DNA of 64,000 nucleotides from an uncultured Geobacteraceae bacterium (lineage in GTDB: Bacteria > Desulfobacterota > Desulfuromonadia > Geobacterales > Pseudopelobacteraceae). Positions 12,801 through 18,572 of the stretch are shown here, piece after piece. The DNA lies in NCBI GenBank assembly GCA_903876875.1, contig CAIRBT010000152.1, positions 1 to 64,000 on the forward strand, written 5' to 3'. The position numbers were made by a program, and so were the translations under genes. Every line of letters begins with the position of its first letter. Position 1 is the stretch's first letter. The notes beneath the pieces were generated by a model. It made no database searches. It saw only the letters and a list, made by a program, of their open reading frames with translations, and was not told the origin of the DNA.

Positions 12801-14416
12801 GTGGTAAGATTGGTGCCCATTACAAAGTTATTGCCCGCATTGACCGTCAGCTTGCCGCCGATGTTGACGGAACCATCGAGAACCACGTTATAATTCGCCG
12901 TCAGCGTCAGATTGTTGGTTGACGCTGAAGTGATGTCGGTCATGACGCCGAGTATGCCGCTCTGGCTGCCACTGGAACCGGTACTGACCACCACATCGGC
13001 CGTTGCGAGTTGGTTGGTCAGCGTGGTGACACCGAGGGCCGAGTTACTACTGCCTGCGGTAACACTACCGCCCGTACCGGTCACGATATAAAGATTGTAC
13101 GGGTCAAGCAACAGTGTGCCCGTACTTCCCCCCTGACTCCCAAGCAGATTGGCCTGTCCCGTGTAATTGAGCAGAGTTTTGCCGGACACCTCCGCACTCC
13201 CCCCCGCCCCCGCCACACCGGCACCGGTCGCGAGGATACTGCCGGCAAAATCGGTGGTTCCCGTTGCCCACAACACGACTTTGCCCCCGTCACCCTGGCG
13301 GATAGCACTGGCATCAATCGTCGAAGCCGACTCCATTGTGACCGTGGTGGCCTGTGGCAGCGTGCCACCCCCCTGCCACTCACCCCCCACCAGCACATTC
13401 CCCCCACCGGTGGCACCTGAAGCGTTCAAAGAGGCTCCGCTTTTAATCAGCACGGAGTCACCGGTAAGCACAAGACGCCCCCCTTTGCCTTCGGCTGAGG
13501 ACACATCAAGGGTACCGCTATTTTCAACACTACCACCCACACCCGCCTCAAGGACAATCTCGCCATTGCGCTCGACCATACTGGCAGCACGAATTTTGCC
13601 ACTGTTGTTGACTGCCGATGCCAAAAGCAGATCGGCCGCCTTGGCAGTCATTACCACGGTGCCGCCATCGGCCTCAATAACACCGCTGTTGCTCACCTGA
13701 GCCTGGTAGGCACCTTTATCAACCTTGATCGCCAGTAATCCGTTTGGATCAATGTCAAGAGTAATGCCATCGCCGGCCGCAAGTCCGGTGGTCCCTTTGG
13801 CAGTGATGATGGTGCCGGAGTTCTCCACGCTCCTCCCCAGGAGTGCCACAAAGCCGCCGGTTAAACTCCCCCGGTTCACCACCGAGCCACTTGAGCCCTC
13901 TTTCAAAAAGGAGTAATTGCCTGCCAGAAAGTCACTATCCTTGATGGCAAGGCTGGAAGCCACCAAACCACCCACGTTGACGCTGGCACCCGGAGCAAAT
14001 AAAATACCGGCGGGGTTTGTCAAAAACACCCTGCCGTTGGCGGTTAACGAGCCGAAGATCGCCGAAGGATCATTGCCCAGTACGCGGTTAAGCAGGGTTG
14101 ACTGGCGAGAAGGCTGAACAATGGAGACCGTTTCACCGTTACCGATTCCAAATGAGTTCCAGTTTATTATGGCCTGGTTAGTTGCCTGCTGGATATTCAT
14201 CCGGGTGGTGGACGGAGTGCTGATAGTCGCCTGCCCGGCAGCTACCTGTCCACCAACCGGCAGGGCATAAGCACCGGGCACAGTCGACCCCAGAAGGACG
14301 CCAAGAGCCGCTGCAGCAGCCATAACCGGAGGGAGACCAGCACCTCTGACAATCTCGGCAGCAACAACCCAACACTCTTTTGCACGGTTCCATATCAACC
14401 GGTATGCTCTATTCAT
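1..14416 (-). CDS. Giant filamentous-haemagglutinin-type adhesin (TpsA-like), partial at 3' end
   Basis: One minus-strand frame is open from the ATG at 14416 to the window edge: 4805 complete codons with no stop. The N-terminus (MNRAYRLIWNRAKECWVVAA) looks like an extended signal peptide region of type V secreted proteins, followed by a hydrophobic stretch ending near ALPVGG. A TPS/haemagglutination-activity domain follows: NPAGI-type motif near residue 135, LLDPYNLYI near residue 435. Next are a glycine-rich segment (about residues 655-855), 12 autotransporter-associated beta-strand repeats (about 890-2330), an RWLIY-type linker, then about 25 MBG/YDG-type repeats (KTYDGTT signatures) to the edge. 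AAGGAGA precedes the start. By family it is exported by a TpsB outer-membrane partner and acts in adhesion or biofilm; no TpsB and no C-terminal anchor is visible here. Codons are otherwise ordinary for the region. Confidence 0.9.
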   Translation of the reverse strand, partial: MNRAYRLIWNRAKECWVVAAEIVRGAGLPPVMAAAAALGVLLGSTVPGAYALPVGGQVAAGQATISTPSTTRMNIQQATNQAIINWNSFGIGNGETVSIVQPSRQSTLLNRVLGNDPSAIFGSLTANGRVFLTNPAGILFAPGASVNVGGLVASSLAIKDSDFLAGNYSFLKEGSSGSVVNRGSLTGGFVALLGRSVENSGTIITAKGTTGLAAGDGITLDIDPNGLLAIKVDKGAYQAQVSNSGVIEADGGTVVMTAKAADLLLASAVNNSGKIRAASMVERNGEIVLEAGVGGSVENSGTLDVSSAEGKGGRLVLTGDSVLIKSGASLNASGATGGGNVLVGGEWQGGGTLPQATTVTMESASTIDASAIRQGDGGKVVLWATGTTDFAGSILATGAGVAGAGGSAEVSGKTLLNYTGQANLLGSQGGSTGTLLLDPYNLYIVTGTGGSVTAGSSNSALGVTTLTNQLATADVVVSTGSSGSQSGILGVMTDITSASTNNLTLTANYNVVLDGSVNIGGKLTVNAGNNFVMGTNLTTAAGVTITANGGFVKTGTGTSYLTGNISTSNAAITIAGPVQVATFSGVAPLTLSSDGGAITLSGAVSGYTGTAMNYGLLMANSLYSGITVSAVAGSSSDIYLMYYSGTYKLFNQWGLPTLNYLVVGGGGGGGTSQVGAYGGGGGGGGGVATGTYTLSGISASISVGSGGSGQYSGQDSSFGSILAGGGGRGGDNRVSNRASGAGGAGYAAGGGGGGAGFQGAGGAPGGTGTQRSGGTGGSYLANGSGGGGGGAGGSADYPNGGSGVSSAITGTSITYGAGANFNGTPTANTGGGGGAIGYGSGSAADGIVVVSYTVGNAPTTAATALKLNGGSGAVTLGSTVSGLSSLEVSTGAASSIAGIISGTGSSLTKSGTGTLTLSGVNSYTGATTITAGTLALDATGTIAASSGVADGGGFTIAANKTIASLTGSGTTTLGGVLTIGDSNNYSGSYSGVASGTGGIIKAGTGTLTLSGANSYSGATTISGGTLALNATGTIAASSGVANGGTFTIAADKVVASLTGAGGTTLGGTLTIGDSNNYSGTYSGNASGTGGITKVGTGTLTLSGVNSYSGATSINAGTLKLGSTTALGSGVAGVTVSSGGALDLNGFTLSTAKPLAVNGTGVSSGGAVTNSSATAVTYGGLLTLGSAASIVASSGSIVFSNTGTITGSGFGLTLGGSGSDSSLAGIIATGNGSLTKTGTGLWTLSGANSYSGVTSIAAGTLKLGSSSALGSGDAAVTVSSGGALDLNGVTLSAVKALTLNGTGISGGGALLNSSASAATYSGLLTLGSDSSIVASSGSIVLSNSGTITGSGYGLTLGGAGASSSLSSIIGTGAGTLTKAGTGTWILSGANSYDGTTSLSAGTLKLASSSALGSGAAGTTVSSGAVLDLNGVTLAAAEALTLNGSGISSGGALTNSSATAVTYSGLITLGSAASIVANSGSMVLSNTGTITGSGFGLTLGGSDTASSLAGIIGTGAGTVTKEGTGTWTLSGANSYTGITTISAGTLKLGNSSALGTAAGRTTVSSGGVLDLNGFTLTAAEALTLNGTGISSGGALTNSSATAVTYSGLITLGSAASIVADSGAIVLSNTGTISGGWGLTLGGSNSGSSLASIIATGSGTVTKAGSGTWTLSGNSTYIGATTVSAGTLAVTVNNALGATTGSTTVASGATLDFNNVFYSSTEQVTLSGGTLKTSSGTSTFFGSVILGADSTIDVSGTKLSMTGTITSSGGSYGFTKTGSGTLNPLNNNSYNGSTTVNAGTLQLGSTGCLGTPTAGITVTSGATLDLNGITLSTVKALTLNGTGISGGGALTNSSATAATYSGLLTLGSAASIVANSGNIVISNVGTITGSGFGLTLGGSNAASSLTSIIGTAAGTVTKEGAGTWTLSGASSYTGSTTVSAGTLKLGSAGNGTNSPLGTTGGGTIVSSGASLNLNGFTLSTAEALTLNGTGISSGGALSNSSATAATYSGLLTLGSDASIVANSGNIVLSNTGTITGSGFGLTLGGSNSASSLAGIIGTESGTLTKIGTGTWTLSAANSYTGATTISAGTLALNATGTIAASSGVANGGTFTIAADKTIASLTGAGATTLGGILTIGDSNNYSSTYGGVASGSGGITKAGTGTLTLSGASSYSGTTTVSGGTLQLGATGTGANSPLGTTGGGTVVSSGAAFDLNGFTLATAEAVTLNGTGVNGGGALLNSSATAAIYSGLLTLGSDTAIVANSGAIVLTNSGTITGSGYGLTLAGTNGASSLASAIGTGSGTLTKLGTGSWTLSGSSSYSGTSIITAGTLSMAASAGLGSGTIILGGGILEAAVDVNLDSRTVTLTSDSILSVPSGKNIAYGVFNAAGKNLILTGGGTFYLTSPGNDFGTVTIPNGCVVRLVAANSLTLGTVNVSSITAQAGAGGGTPGAGDLILSGVITASLTKTPSNTDDPVVLATGTGTSKFVNNVGANAIVLTGANSPRWLIYLNDPYTAVNGDVLGGLKSYNDGIFDRVYTGYGQNAYDPYRVTESGNRYLLRVPSTIATASTVTVTTLSNTKTYGDTLNLGLLDKGYTISYSAGAATFPEFSESKPSWISDAAASLVSAGTAATAPVNGGTDGSNRYPIILTGLVNNSPDTKTLLVYNNGNVTVTPRPLTLAVTGGTVATHEYDGTTSATFSVAPTFTLGNTANSDSVSLTGTAIGTFADKGVGNSKTVSIIGLGVNNPNYSLPTTLPTYSASITQRTITVIATATDKSYDQNNTATVTALAGDRKITGDDLSFASTGATFASADVARNGSNVVIPQTVTVSGVTLSGADAGNYRIVDNQTDKNTVTTATTSATINPVLLTLTGLSGSKTYDGTTTLATPTYTATGLGSETILVSGAASFDTRNVGSGKTLTADLSTLTLADGSHDGKATNYILGSGTYSSNNGTISQATLNVTAPFVSKTYDGGTSASGTATVGTLAGSGAGEVVGTAATLAFTDKNAGSGTKTVQASGLVILDSSNGDVTSNYAITYIPNTVSTITPRSVNLNGSRVYDGTVTVAADIFSLGTLAGNETLTLSGSGTAASKNVGTNILVTTTGLSLVGDGTNGTGLASNYTFSGGAQKVDISPAALLVAAPTVSKTYDGTTSASGSVTVGTLASGDAVNAAASLTFTDKNVGSATKTVTASGLTIKDAAGNDMTGNYAIRSVANISSTISPRTLTISAAASSKAYDGTTLSNDTPTITGGALQTGDSMSTLTETFDSKNASTSNGRTLSVGAYTITDGNSGKNYAVSLATAAGTITAKELSLAGSTGVSKIYDGTTTMPQGVAGYGSLGGVIDGDFVSVLGSPVFASANAGTPTITRGNVMLTGSDVGNYTLHWTNGSGTISKAPLTMTANDAAKVLTDTDPTLSARYTGFVNGETASVLTGITVSRAAGESATTYTITPAASAANYTITPVTGTFTIAPADTLLIQVANPSNQVYGSSLPTFTVGGKYYSSSGNALHTLNITAAGSGHYTFDDNLGTTGAFDVTAAATSTSWVGNYPVTVSNFSKSGNNFTSQSSQNGILTITPLAASLSIGNGALTKVYDGSSAISSTAIAGAVTISNIVGSDEISVTGSGTYADKNVGSATKSYSLTGLGLNGGAAGNYYLSSNSLDGTNGTITARPLTWLVDNASSTYGTLAVPGAARLNGAIAGDLLGATVTVFQAGSATVVTPALRTAAGSYDQKVTQLTGADAGNYALAATGNSTGTLTIAPKTITLTPNAMSKVYDQSTAYTAQADDLTAIGTAAGIVSGDLLTGITLSYADPNAGGGKTVTAVAAILGDGAGGNAGSNYAISYAGAQTGTITPKPISVSTLPTAGNKVYDGLTTATLTSNGLLTGVISGDTVTLGSSGAFVNATAADGKTVNLAYTLGGAGAGNYSLTSSSATTTANISKAPLTMTANDAAKVLTDTDPALSARYAGFVHGETSSVLTGVSITRAAGESAASYTITPAASAANYVITPVTGTFTIAPADTLLIQVANPSNQVYGSTLPSFTVDVAKYYSSSGGVLRTLTLTNAGGNHYTFFDGLGTTGAFDVTTPATSTSSVGNYPVTVSNFSQAGSNFTAEMTQNGNLSITQRPVILSASGVTKVYDGSLSAGAATVALANAVGSDVVTASGVGVFDNKNVGINKSFSFSNLVLGGADKGNYYLDSDSLSGSTGSITPRSLTVTYSGNNKVYDGTTAATVTTSDDRVAGDTLSIARTALFSVDKNVGSGKAIDVSGISLSGADLGNYSVVTTGSTTADITPRTLHVTYGGVNRSYDGGTMATVTTSDDRVAGDVMTINRTAAFVDKNVGSGKSLNVTGVSLDGADSANYSVSATGATSANITPRTLNIVYGATNKVYDGGTIATVFTSDDRITNDVITVSANGTFIDKNVANDIVVRVASGSLSGADAGNYLPAATSGSTSANITAKSLTVSGTTAADKTYDGTNTATVTVGSLTGFVGSETVLASATGGTFSDQHAENNKTVTFGYTLANGANGGLANNYSLVGDTTNATITAATLTPTVSNSGVTKTYDGTTSSAIVPTYTFSGLVSGDTAATLTNVAAAYDSAHVAGATKVTVAGLAISGVTGSKSSVAGDYVLDATSKDVSATITAATLTPTISNIGVTKTYDGSTSSAIAPAYSFSGLVNGDTDATLSNTGKAYNSAHVGGATTVTVSGLAISGITGSKSSVAGDYVLDATSKDVTATITAATLTPTVSNSGVMKTYDGTTSSALTPTYSFAGLVNGDSSATLTNVAAAYNSAHVAGATTVTVSGLAISGITGSKS
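2055..2625 (-). repeat. Copy B of a duplicated MBG-type two-module cassette
   Basis: This segment encodes a NDAAKVLTDTDP module followed by a QVANPSNQVYGS module. A second copy of the same pair lies at about 3715-4260 in the same gene, roughly 1.65 kb away. The two pairs align along their length with mostly synonymous or conservative differences, which indicates an internal duplication older than the 288-bp array. Confidence 0.8.
3715..4260 (-). repeat. Copy A of the duplicated MBG-type two-module cassette
   Basis: Partner of the cassette at about 2055-2625. It encodes the same ordered pair (NDAAKVLTDTDP then QVANPSNQVYGS). The preserved order suggests that a two-module block was duplicated rather than single repeats. 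Confidence 0.8.
7420..11750 (-). repeat. Block of 12 autotransporter-associated beta-strand repeats
   Basis: Twelve degenerate copies of a GTGTLTLSGANSYSGATT-like unit followed by SAGTLKLGS can be read. They are centred near 11670, 11390, 11110, 10690, 10260, 9830, 9410, 9065, 8650, 8205, 7925 and 7490. Spacing is about 280-430 bp. Such repeats are predicted to extend a right-handed beta-helix shaft. The unit near 9065 is the most diverged (NPLNNNSYNGST). Confidence 0.85.
11850..12460 (-). other. Glycine-rich domain inside the adhesin
   Basis: Polyglycine runs of up to eight residues (for example YLVVGGGGGGGTSQVG) alternate with short Ser/Ala/Tyr/Asn segments, and the segment closes with a DGIVVVSYTVG strand. 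This arrangement resembles glycine-rich surface-protein domains found elsewhere, here inserted between the TPS head and the beta-helix repeats. The frame is continuous with both flanks, so it is a true part of the protein. Confidence 0.85.
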
Positions 14417-14541
14417 GGTGTTCTCCTTCGTTTTTCACAGGTATGCAGGGGGCTTTGAGCGGTGAACAGCAGGGTAATGCCTTGAACACCAATCTCTTGC
14501 AGTCTGTCATTATCTACGAAGGATTAATTAATTTCTACACA

Positions 14542-14573
14542 CGGAAAGTTACAGAAAAGTTACCAAAAGTAAC
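14542..14573 (-). promoter_or_regulatory. Candidate response-regulator operator upstream of the adhesin
   Basis: Read on the minus strand, three consecutive direct repeats (GTTACTTTTG, GTAACTTTTCT, GTAACTTTCCG) lie head to tail with 10/11-bp periodicity, about 126-157 bp upstream of the adhesin ATG. Tandem half-sites with one-turn spacing are typical of OmpR/PhoB-family regulators, and such a regulator is encoded directly upstream. A GATAAT-like -10 lies downstream near 14508 with no good -35, as expected for an activated promoter. The assignment is inference. Confidence 0.5.
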
Positions 14574-14604
14574 ATCTGCGCGGGAGTTGGCGCGGGGGGA
14601 AAGG

Positions 14605-15315
14605 TTAGCGAAAGGTCAGCGGAGCGGTCAGGCAATAGCCTTGGGTTCGGATTGATTTAACCGGCAGTGGCAGCTCACTTACTGCCGTGATTTTTGCGCG
14701 TAAGCGGTACAACATGACATCAAGTGCCTTACCGGTGTAATCGTCGCTGCGGCTATACAGCTCTTGTAACAGGTCGGCACGGCTGACAGGAACTCCTGGC
14801 GAATCGGACAGCAGGGTGAGGAATTTTACTTCGAGCGGTGTCAGTGGTACTACTTTACCATCAGCTGTTTGCAGGTTCCAAGAGGCTTTATTGACCAGCC
14901 ACTCCGATGTCGAGACCTCTTGCATGATGGTGCCACGGTGCGGTTTTAACCGGTATGCCAGGTTGGTAACCGCCGATGCCAGCATGCGGCTGTCAATCGG
15001 TTTGGTCAGATAGATATCAGCACCCGCGTCATAGCCTCTGAGCTTGTCTTCATCACTGTCTTTGGCGGTAAGCATGATGATGCCGGTATAGGTATTGTTG
15101 TGTAAATATTCTGCCAGGACAATGCCGGACTGATCCGGCAATCCTATGTCAAGCAAGGCAATATCAAAGGAATGACTATCCAGGGCACGGTAAAACTCAC
15201 GGCTGGTACCAACCCCCTCAACAAGAAATCCACTCATGGAAAGATAGGTTTCCAGGCTCTCGCGCAGGTCTCTGTCATCTTCAACAATGATGATGCGTAT
15301 CGCGTCAGATTCCAT
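14605..15315 (-). CDS. OmpR-family DNA-binding response regulator
   Basis: This 236-residue protein has an N-terminal receiver (acidic VEDD cluster, phosphoacceptor Asp in ALLDIGLPD, conserved Lys in YLTKP) and a C-terminal winged-helix domain (LTPLEVKFLTLL to IRTQGYCL). It would be phosphorylated by the kinase encoded just upstream, whose stop overlaps this start by 11 bp, indicating translational coupling. The next gene downstream, 188 bp away in the same direction, is the giant adhesin, which it probably controls; tandem repeats suited to this family lie in that gap. The target is inferred from position only. Confidence 0.93.
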   Translation of the reverse strand: MESDAIRIIIVEDDRDLRESLETYLSMSGFLVEGVGTSREFYRALDSHSFDIALLDIGLPDQSGIVLAEYLHNNTYTGIIMLTAKDSDEDKLRGYDAGADIYLTKPIDSRMLASAVTNLAYRLKPHRGTIMQEVSTSEWLVNKASWNLQTADGKVVPLTPLEVKFLTLLSDSPGVPVSRADLLQELYSRSDDYTGKALDVMLYRLRAKITAVSELPLPVKSIRTQGYCLTAPLTFR

Positions 15316-16729
15316 TTGGTTCCCCCTTTGTACCTGTTTCGTACGGCATACGTACTGTTACCAGGAAATCGTTTGAGATAGCTTCCAGCGTTATGCGGCC
15401 ACCATGCTCTTCAATAATCTTGCTGGTCAGATATAAGCCCACTCCAGTGCCGCTGGTGCCGGCACTGTTCCCACCACGTTGGTATTTATTAAGAAGAACG
15501 CTCACATCAGCAGGGAGCCCGGCACACGTACGGTTTGTCACAATTATAGTCAGAGACTGTCTGCCGGACTCAATATCCAGAGTGACATCTGAGTCGGGCG
15601 GCGAATATTTGGCTGCATTATCCAGTAAGTTCAGCAGTGCCGTACGGAATAGATTTCGGTCAACCCGAATGGAGCCACTTCCCCCCACCTGCTTACGCAG
15701 GACAAAACGGTTTCCCCACAGATCACCAGCAAAATGAAACACTTCGGACAGGTATGGGGCGACCTCAATGGTTTCCAATACCGGTGTGATTGAATGTTTC
15801 CCGAAACCTTCCCGGCGTCTGGTCGTTTCAAACAACTCCACAAGTCGCACCACCGCCCGGTGCATCTTTTTCAGCTCGGGCAGAATGATGGCGTTTTTAT
15901 TCGTACTTTTCAGGTCAAGTATGTCCAGGTTGGTCTGGATAATGGCAACCGGTGTGCGGTATTCGTGGGATATCATGTCGAGAAAACGATCCTGCATTTC
16001 ACGGGATTCCCGTTCCGCATCGTAGGCGGCTGACATCCGCTGTTCGCTGGCAGTCAACTCTTCTTCTACCCGGTCACCGGTCAGGGAAATATAACTATAA
16101 CTGATAATAATCGCATTAATACCACTCATCATCATGATAATGATCAGTAAGGTATCTTTGGCCACAACCTCTGCAAAGGTGTGCAGCTCCGGATGTTCAA
16201 CAAAGAACCGTACGCGCAGGATATGGACAACAACCATTGGCATAATACCTGCAAACAGCAGCCATTGCATGCTATGGCGACGGGCAGAGGGAACGTGCAA
16301 CGGCTCAAGAGCGGCTCGGCTAAAAAAAAGTATGTAGCTACAGGATATGACAACCCCCCGTGCTGAAATACTCTCTGACACTAAGGTAAAGTAGTAAAGT
16401 AGTGCCGCTGCCACTGCCAGTGCCATTATATTAAACGGGGTACGCCACCAGCGACTCGGGATGGCGTAAAAACGATTGATGCCATCGAGAAAGCAGATCG
16501 GCAGCGTCAGCATCAGGCTGTTGCCGACCACAATCACCCAAAATGGCCCAATGACGCCCCGGAAAATGTAGCTCAGAATGGATCCGGCCACCCAGAAGGC
16601 ACTTCCCGTTACCCAGACATCAAAACCGGAATAGGTCTTACGTGTCAAACGGGTATGCAGTAGTATCATCAACATGATCGAGACATTGATGACCGTGAGG
16701 ATTATGACCGTAGTGGCATCGAGCTTCAC
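15305..16729 (-). CDS. Membrane sensor histidine kinase
   Basis: A 474-residue kinase. Residues 1-215 hold about six or seven hydrophobic segments without a large periplasmic loop, so it probably senses within the membrane rather than through an extracytoplasmic domain. A short linker leads to HisKA (SHEYRTP, phosphoacceptor His255), followed by a HATPase_c domain with an N-box (LLDNAAKYS, Asn371) and a G-box (GTGVGLYL near 428-434). It forms an overlapping gene pair with the response regulator downstream. The stimulus is unknown. Starting at ATG 16729, it lies 64 bp after a small hypothetical gene in the same direction. Confidence 0.92.
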   Translation of the reverse strand: MKLDATTVIILTVINVSIMLMILLHTRLTRKTYSGFDVWVTGSAFWVAGSILSYIFRGVIGPFWVIVVGNSLMLTLPICFLDGINRFYAIPSRWWRTPFNIMALAVAAALLYYFTLVSESISARGVVISCSYILFFSRAALEPLHVPSARRHSMQWLLFAGIMPMVVVHILRVRFFVEHPELHTFAEVVAKDTLLIIIMMMSGINAIIISYSYISLTGDRVEEELTASEQRMSAAYDAERESREMQDRFLDMISHEYRTPVAIIQTNLDILDLKSTNKNAIILPELKKMHRAVVRLVELFETTRRREGFGKHSITPVLETIEVAPYLSEVFHFAGDLWGNRFVLRKQVGGSGSIRVDRNLFRTALLNLLDNAAKYSPPDSDVTLDIESGRQSLTIIVTNRTCAGLPADVSVLLNKYQRGGNSAGTSGTGVGLYLTSKIIEEHGGRITLEAISNDFLVTVRMPYETGTKGEPNGI

Positions 16730-16793
16730 TACACAGACTCCTTGCAGATAACATTAACAAAGGGGGATCCTGCCCCACCGGAGCAGCGCCGGC

Positions 16794-17009
16794 TCATCCG
16801 AGCAGCTCCCTGATAAAATCAAAAATGCTCTTTTTTTCCTTCCCCCCCTGTCGTTCGCGGGCTGCCCGTGAAATGTCAACCACATCGGCAACCGGCTCCG
16901 CAGGCGGCCGCTTCCGCTGCCCATGGGGGGGATGGTACCCTCCGTCCCCCTGTCCACCACCTCTGGAAGCCCCTTGTGCCCCCGAGACTCTGTCAATAGA
17001 ATCGGTCAT
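16794..17009 (-). CDS. Small hypothetical protein
   Basis: A 71-residue protein. I chose the ATG at 17009 because GAGGTGG lies just upstream; the longer frame back to 17123 would run into the divergent def gene. It is charged and rich in Gly, Arg and Pro in the middle, with a more ordered C-terminus (KKSIFDFIRELLG) that could form an amphipathic helix. I recognise no domain. It is divergent from def and lies 64 bp before the histidine kinase gene, so it could be co-transcribed with the kinase, but nothing shows a functional link. Confidence 0.6.
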   Translation of the reverse strand: MTDSIDRVSGAQGASRGGGQGDGGYHPPHGQRKRPPAEPVADVVDISRAARERQGGKEKKSIFDFIRELLG

Positions 17010-17109
17010 CCGCCACCTCGCTTCTTCTGGATGAAGATGAAAATTGATTTTATCACGGCAAGATAGTATCATTATGTTCTTAAACTCGCAATAAAGGACA
17101 TACGACGCA

Positions 17110-17616
17110 ATGATTCGAACCATTCTTACCTACCCGAATCCGGAACTGAAAAAGAAATCGGCACCGGTCTCCTCAATCACCGATTCAATCCGCCAACTGG
17201 CAGCAGACATGGCAGAAACCATGTACGATGCACCGGGCATCGGCCTTGCAGCCCCCCAGATAGGGGTACACCAGGCGGTCATCGTCATTGATATTTCCGG
17301 GAAAAATGAGCCTCCTGAACTGATTGTGGCCGTAAATCCGGTGATAACCCACGCAGAGGGGGATGCCTTTGAAGAGGAGGGGTGTCTGTCAGTCCCCTCC
17401 TACGCGGCCAATGTCAAACGCCATGCCCGTGTCACGGTCAAGGCTTTGGATCTTTCCGGAGCGGAACAGGAGTGGGACGCAGAAGGGCTGCTGGCCATCG
17501 CCTTTCAGCATGAAATTGACCACCTTGAAGGACGGCTGTTTGTCGATCACCTCTCTCCGCTCAAACGTGAAATATTCCAGCGCAAGGCGCGTAAAGCGGC
17601 TGAGGAGAAACGATGA
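17110..17616 (+). CDS. def: Peptide deformylase
   Basis: A 168-residue enzyme that removes the formyl group from nascent N-terminal formylmethionine. All three family motifs are intact: GIGLAAPQIG (43-52), EEGCLSVP with metal-ligand Cys92, and HEIDH with ligands His134 and His138 and catalytic Glu135. Length is typical of the family. The stop overlaps the start of fmt (ATGA), so deformylase and formyltransferase are translationally coupled. The gene opens a three-gene operon with fmt and a DUF116 gene. Confidence 0.97.
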   Translation: MIRTILTYPNPELKKKSAPVSSITDSIRQLAADMAETMYDAPGIGLAAPQIGVHQAVIVIDISGKNEPPELIVAVNPVITHAEGDAFEEEGCLSVPSYAANVKRHARVTVKALDLSGAEQEWDAEGLLAIAFQHEIDHLEGRLFVDHLSPLKREIFQRKARKAAEEKR

Positions 17617-18572
17617 CCACCTGGCGCACTATTTTCATGGGCACTCCCGATTTCGCCTGTCCCACACTGCAAAAGCTCATTGCCCGTGACGAACAGATTG
17701 TGGCGGTGGTGACCCAACCGGATCGTCCCAAGGGGCGGGGGCAGAAGATGTTGCCACCACCGGTCAAGGTGCTTGCAGAACTGAATGGCATTCCGGTGTT
17801 CCAGCCTCCCAAAGTGCGTGACCCCGCTTTCGTTGAAATTATTCGGGACCTGAAACCGGACGTTATCGTCGTAGTGGCCTTCGGCCAGATACTCCCCAAG
17901 GCACTGCTGGATATCCCGCACCATGGCTGTATCAACGTCCATGCCTCACTGCTCCCCCGCTATCGGGGTGCGGCACCACTTAACTGGTGTCTCATGAATG
18001 GCGAAACCGAAACCGGCATCACCACCATGCTCATGGACGTGGGGCTTGATACGGGAGACATGCTGCTCACCCGAAAAATCGCCCTGGATGACGAGGAAAA
18101 TATTGTATCGCTCCATGATCAAATGGCCGTATTGGGGGGCGAGCTGCTGGGGGAAACCCTGGACCGGCTTGCTGCCGATGAACTGGTACCGGTACCCCAG
18201 CACGATGCCGACAGTTGCTACGCCCCGATGCTCAAAAAAGAGCATGGCAGTATCAACTGGGATACGGATGCCCGTACCATCCACAATCAGGTACGAGCCC
18301 TGGCGGTGTGGCCCGGTGCCTCCACGGTCATTGAAGGGCAGGTTCTCAAAATATTTCGCACCAGGATTGGTGACGGCTGCGGACTCCCCGGTAGTGTACT
18401 GCAGGCAGCACGGAGCAGCTTTGAAGTGGCCTGCCGTTCCGGCTCCCTGTTCCTTGAGGAGTTACAACTGGCGGGTAAAAAACGCCTCCCCTGCAGCAGC
18501 TTCCTTGCCGGCCACGCCATACTCCCTGGCACCCTGTTGACCAGCGACACCGCCAGTGACCAGCAGTTGTGA
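17613..18572 (+). CDS. fmt: Methionyl-tRNA formyltransferase
   Basis: A 319-residue enzyme that formylates initiator Met-tRNA using 10-formyltetrahydrofolate. The N-terminal Rossmann domain starts IFMGTPDFACPTL and includes the LLPRYRGAAPLNW and ETGITTMLMDVGLDTGD motifs; the C-terminal part is the tRNA-binding beta-barrel. It overlaps def by 4 bp and the downstream DUF116 gene by 4 bp (GTGA), so the three genes form a tight operon. Confidence 0.97.
   Translation: MTTWRTIFMGTPDFACPTLQKLIARDEQIVAVVTQPDRPKGRGQKMLPPPVKVLAELNGIPVFQPPKVRDPAFVEIIRDLKPDVIVVVAFGQILPKALLDIPHHGCINVHASLLPRYRGAAPLNWCLMNGETETGITTMLMDVGLDTGDMLLTRKIALDDEENIVSLHDQMAVLGGELLGETLDRLAADELVPVPQHDADSCYAPMLKKEHGSINWDTDARTIHNQVRALAVWPGASTVIEGQVLKIFRTRIGDGCGLPGSVLQAARSSFEVACRSGSLFLEELQLAGKKRLPCSSFLAGHAILPGTLLTSDTASDQQL

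Noticed and set aside
14380..14655. A 91-codon plus-strand frame across the adhesin start
   Set aside because: It overlaps the adhesin N-terminus and promoter region on the other strand and shows no conserved motif.
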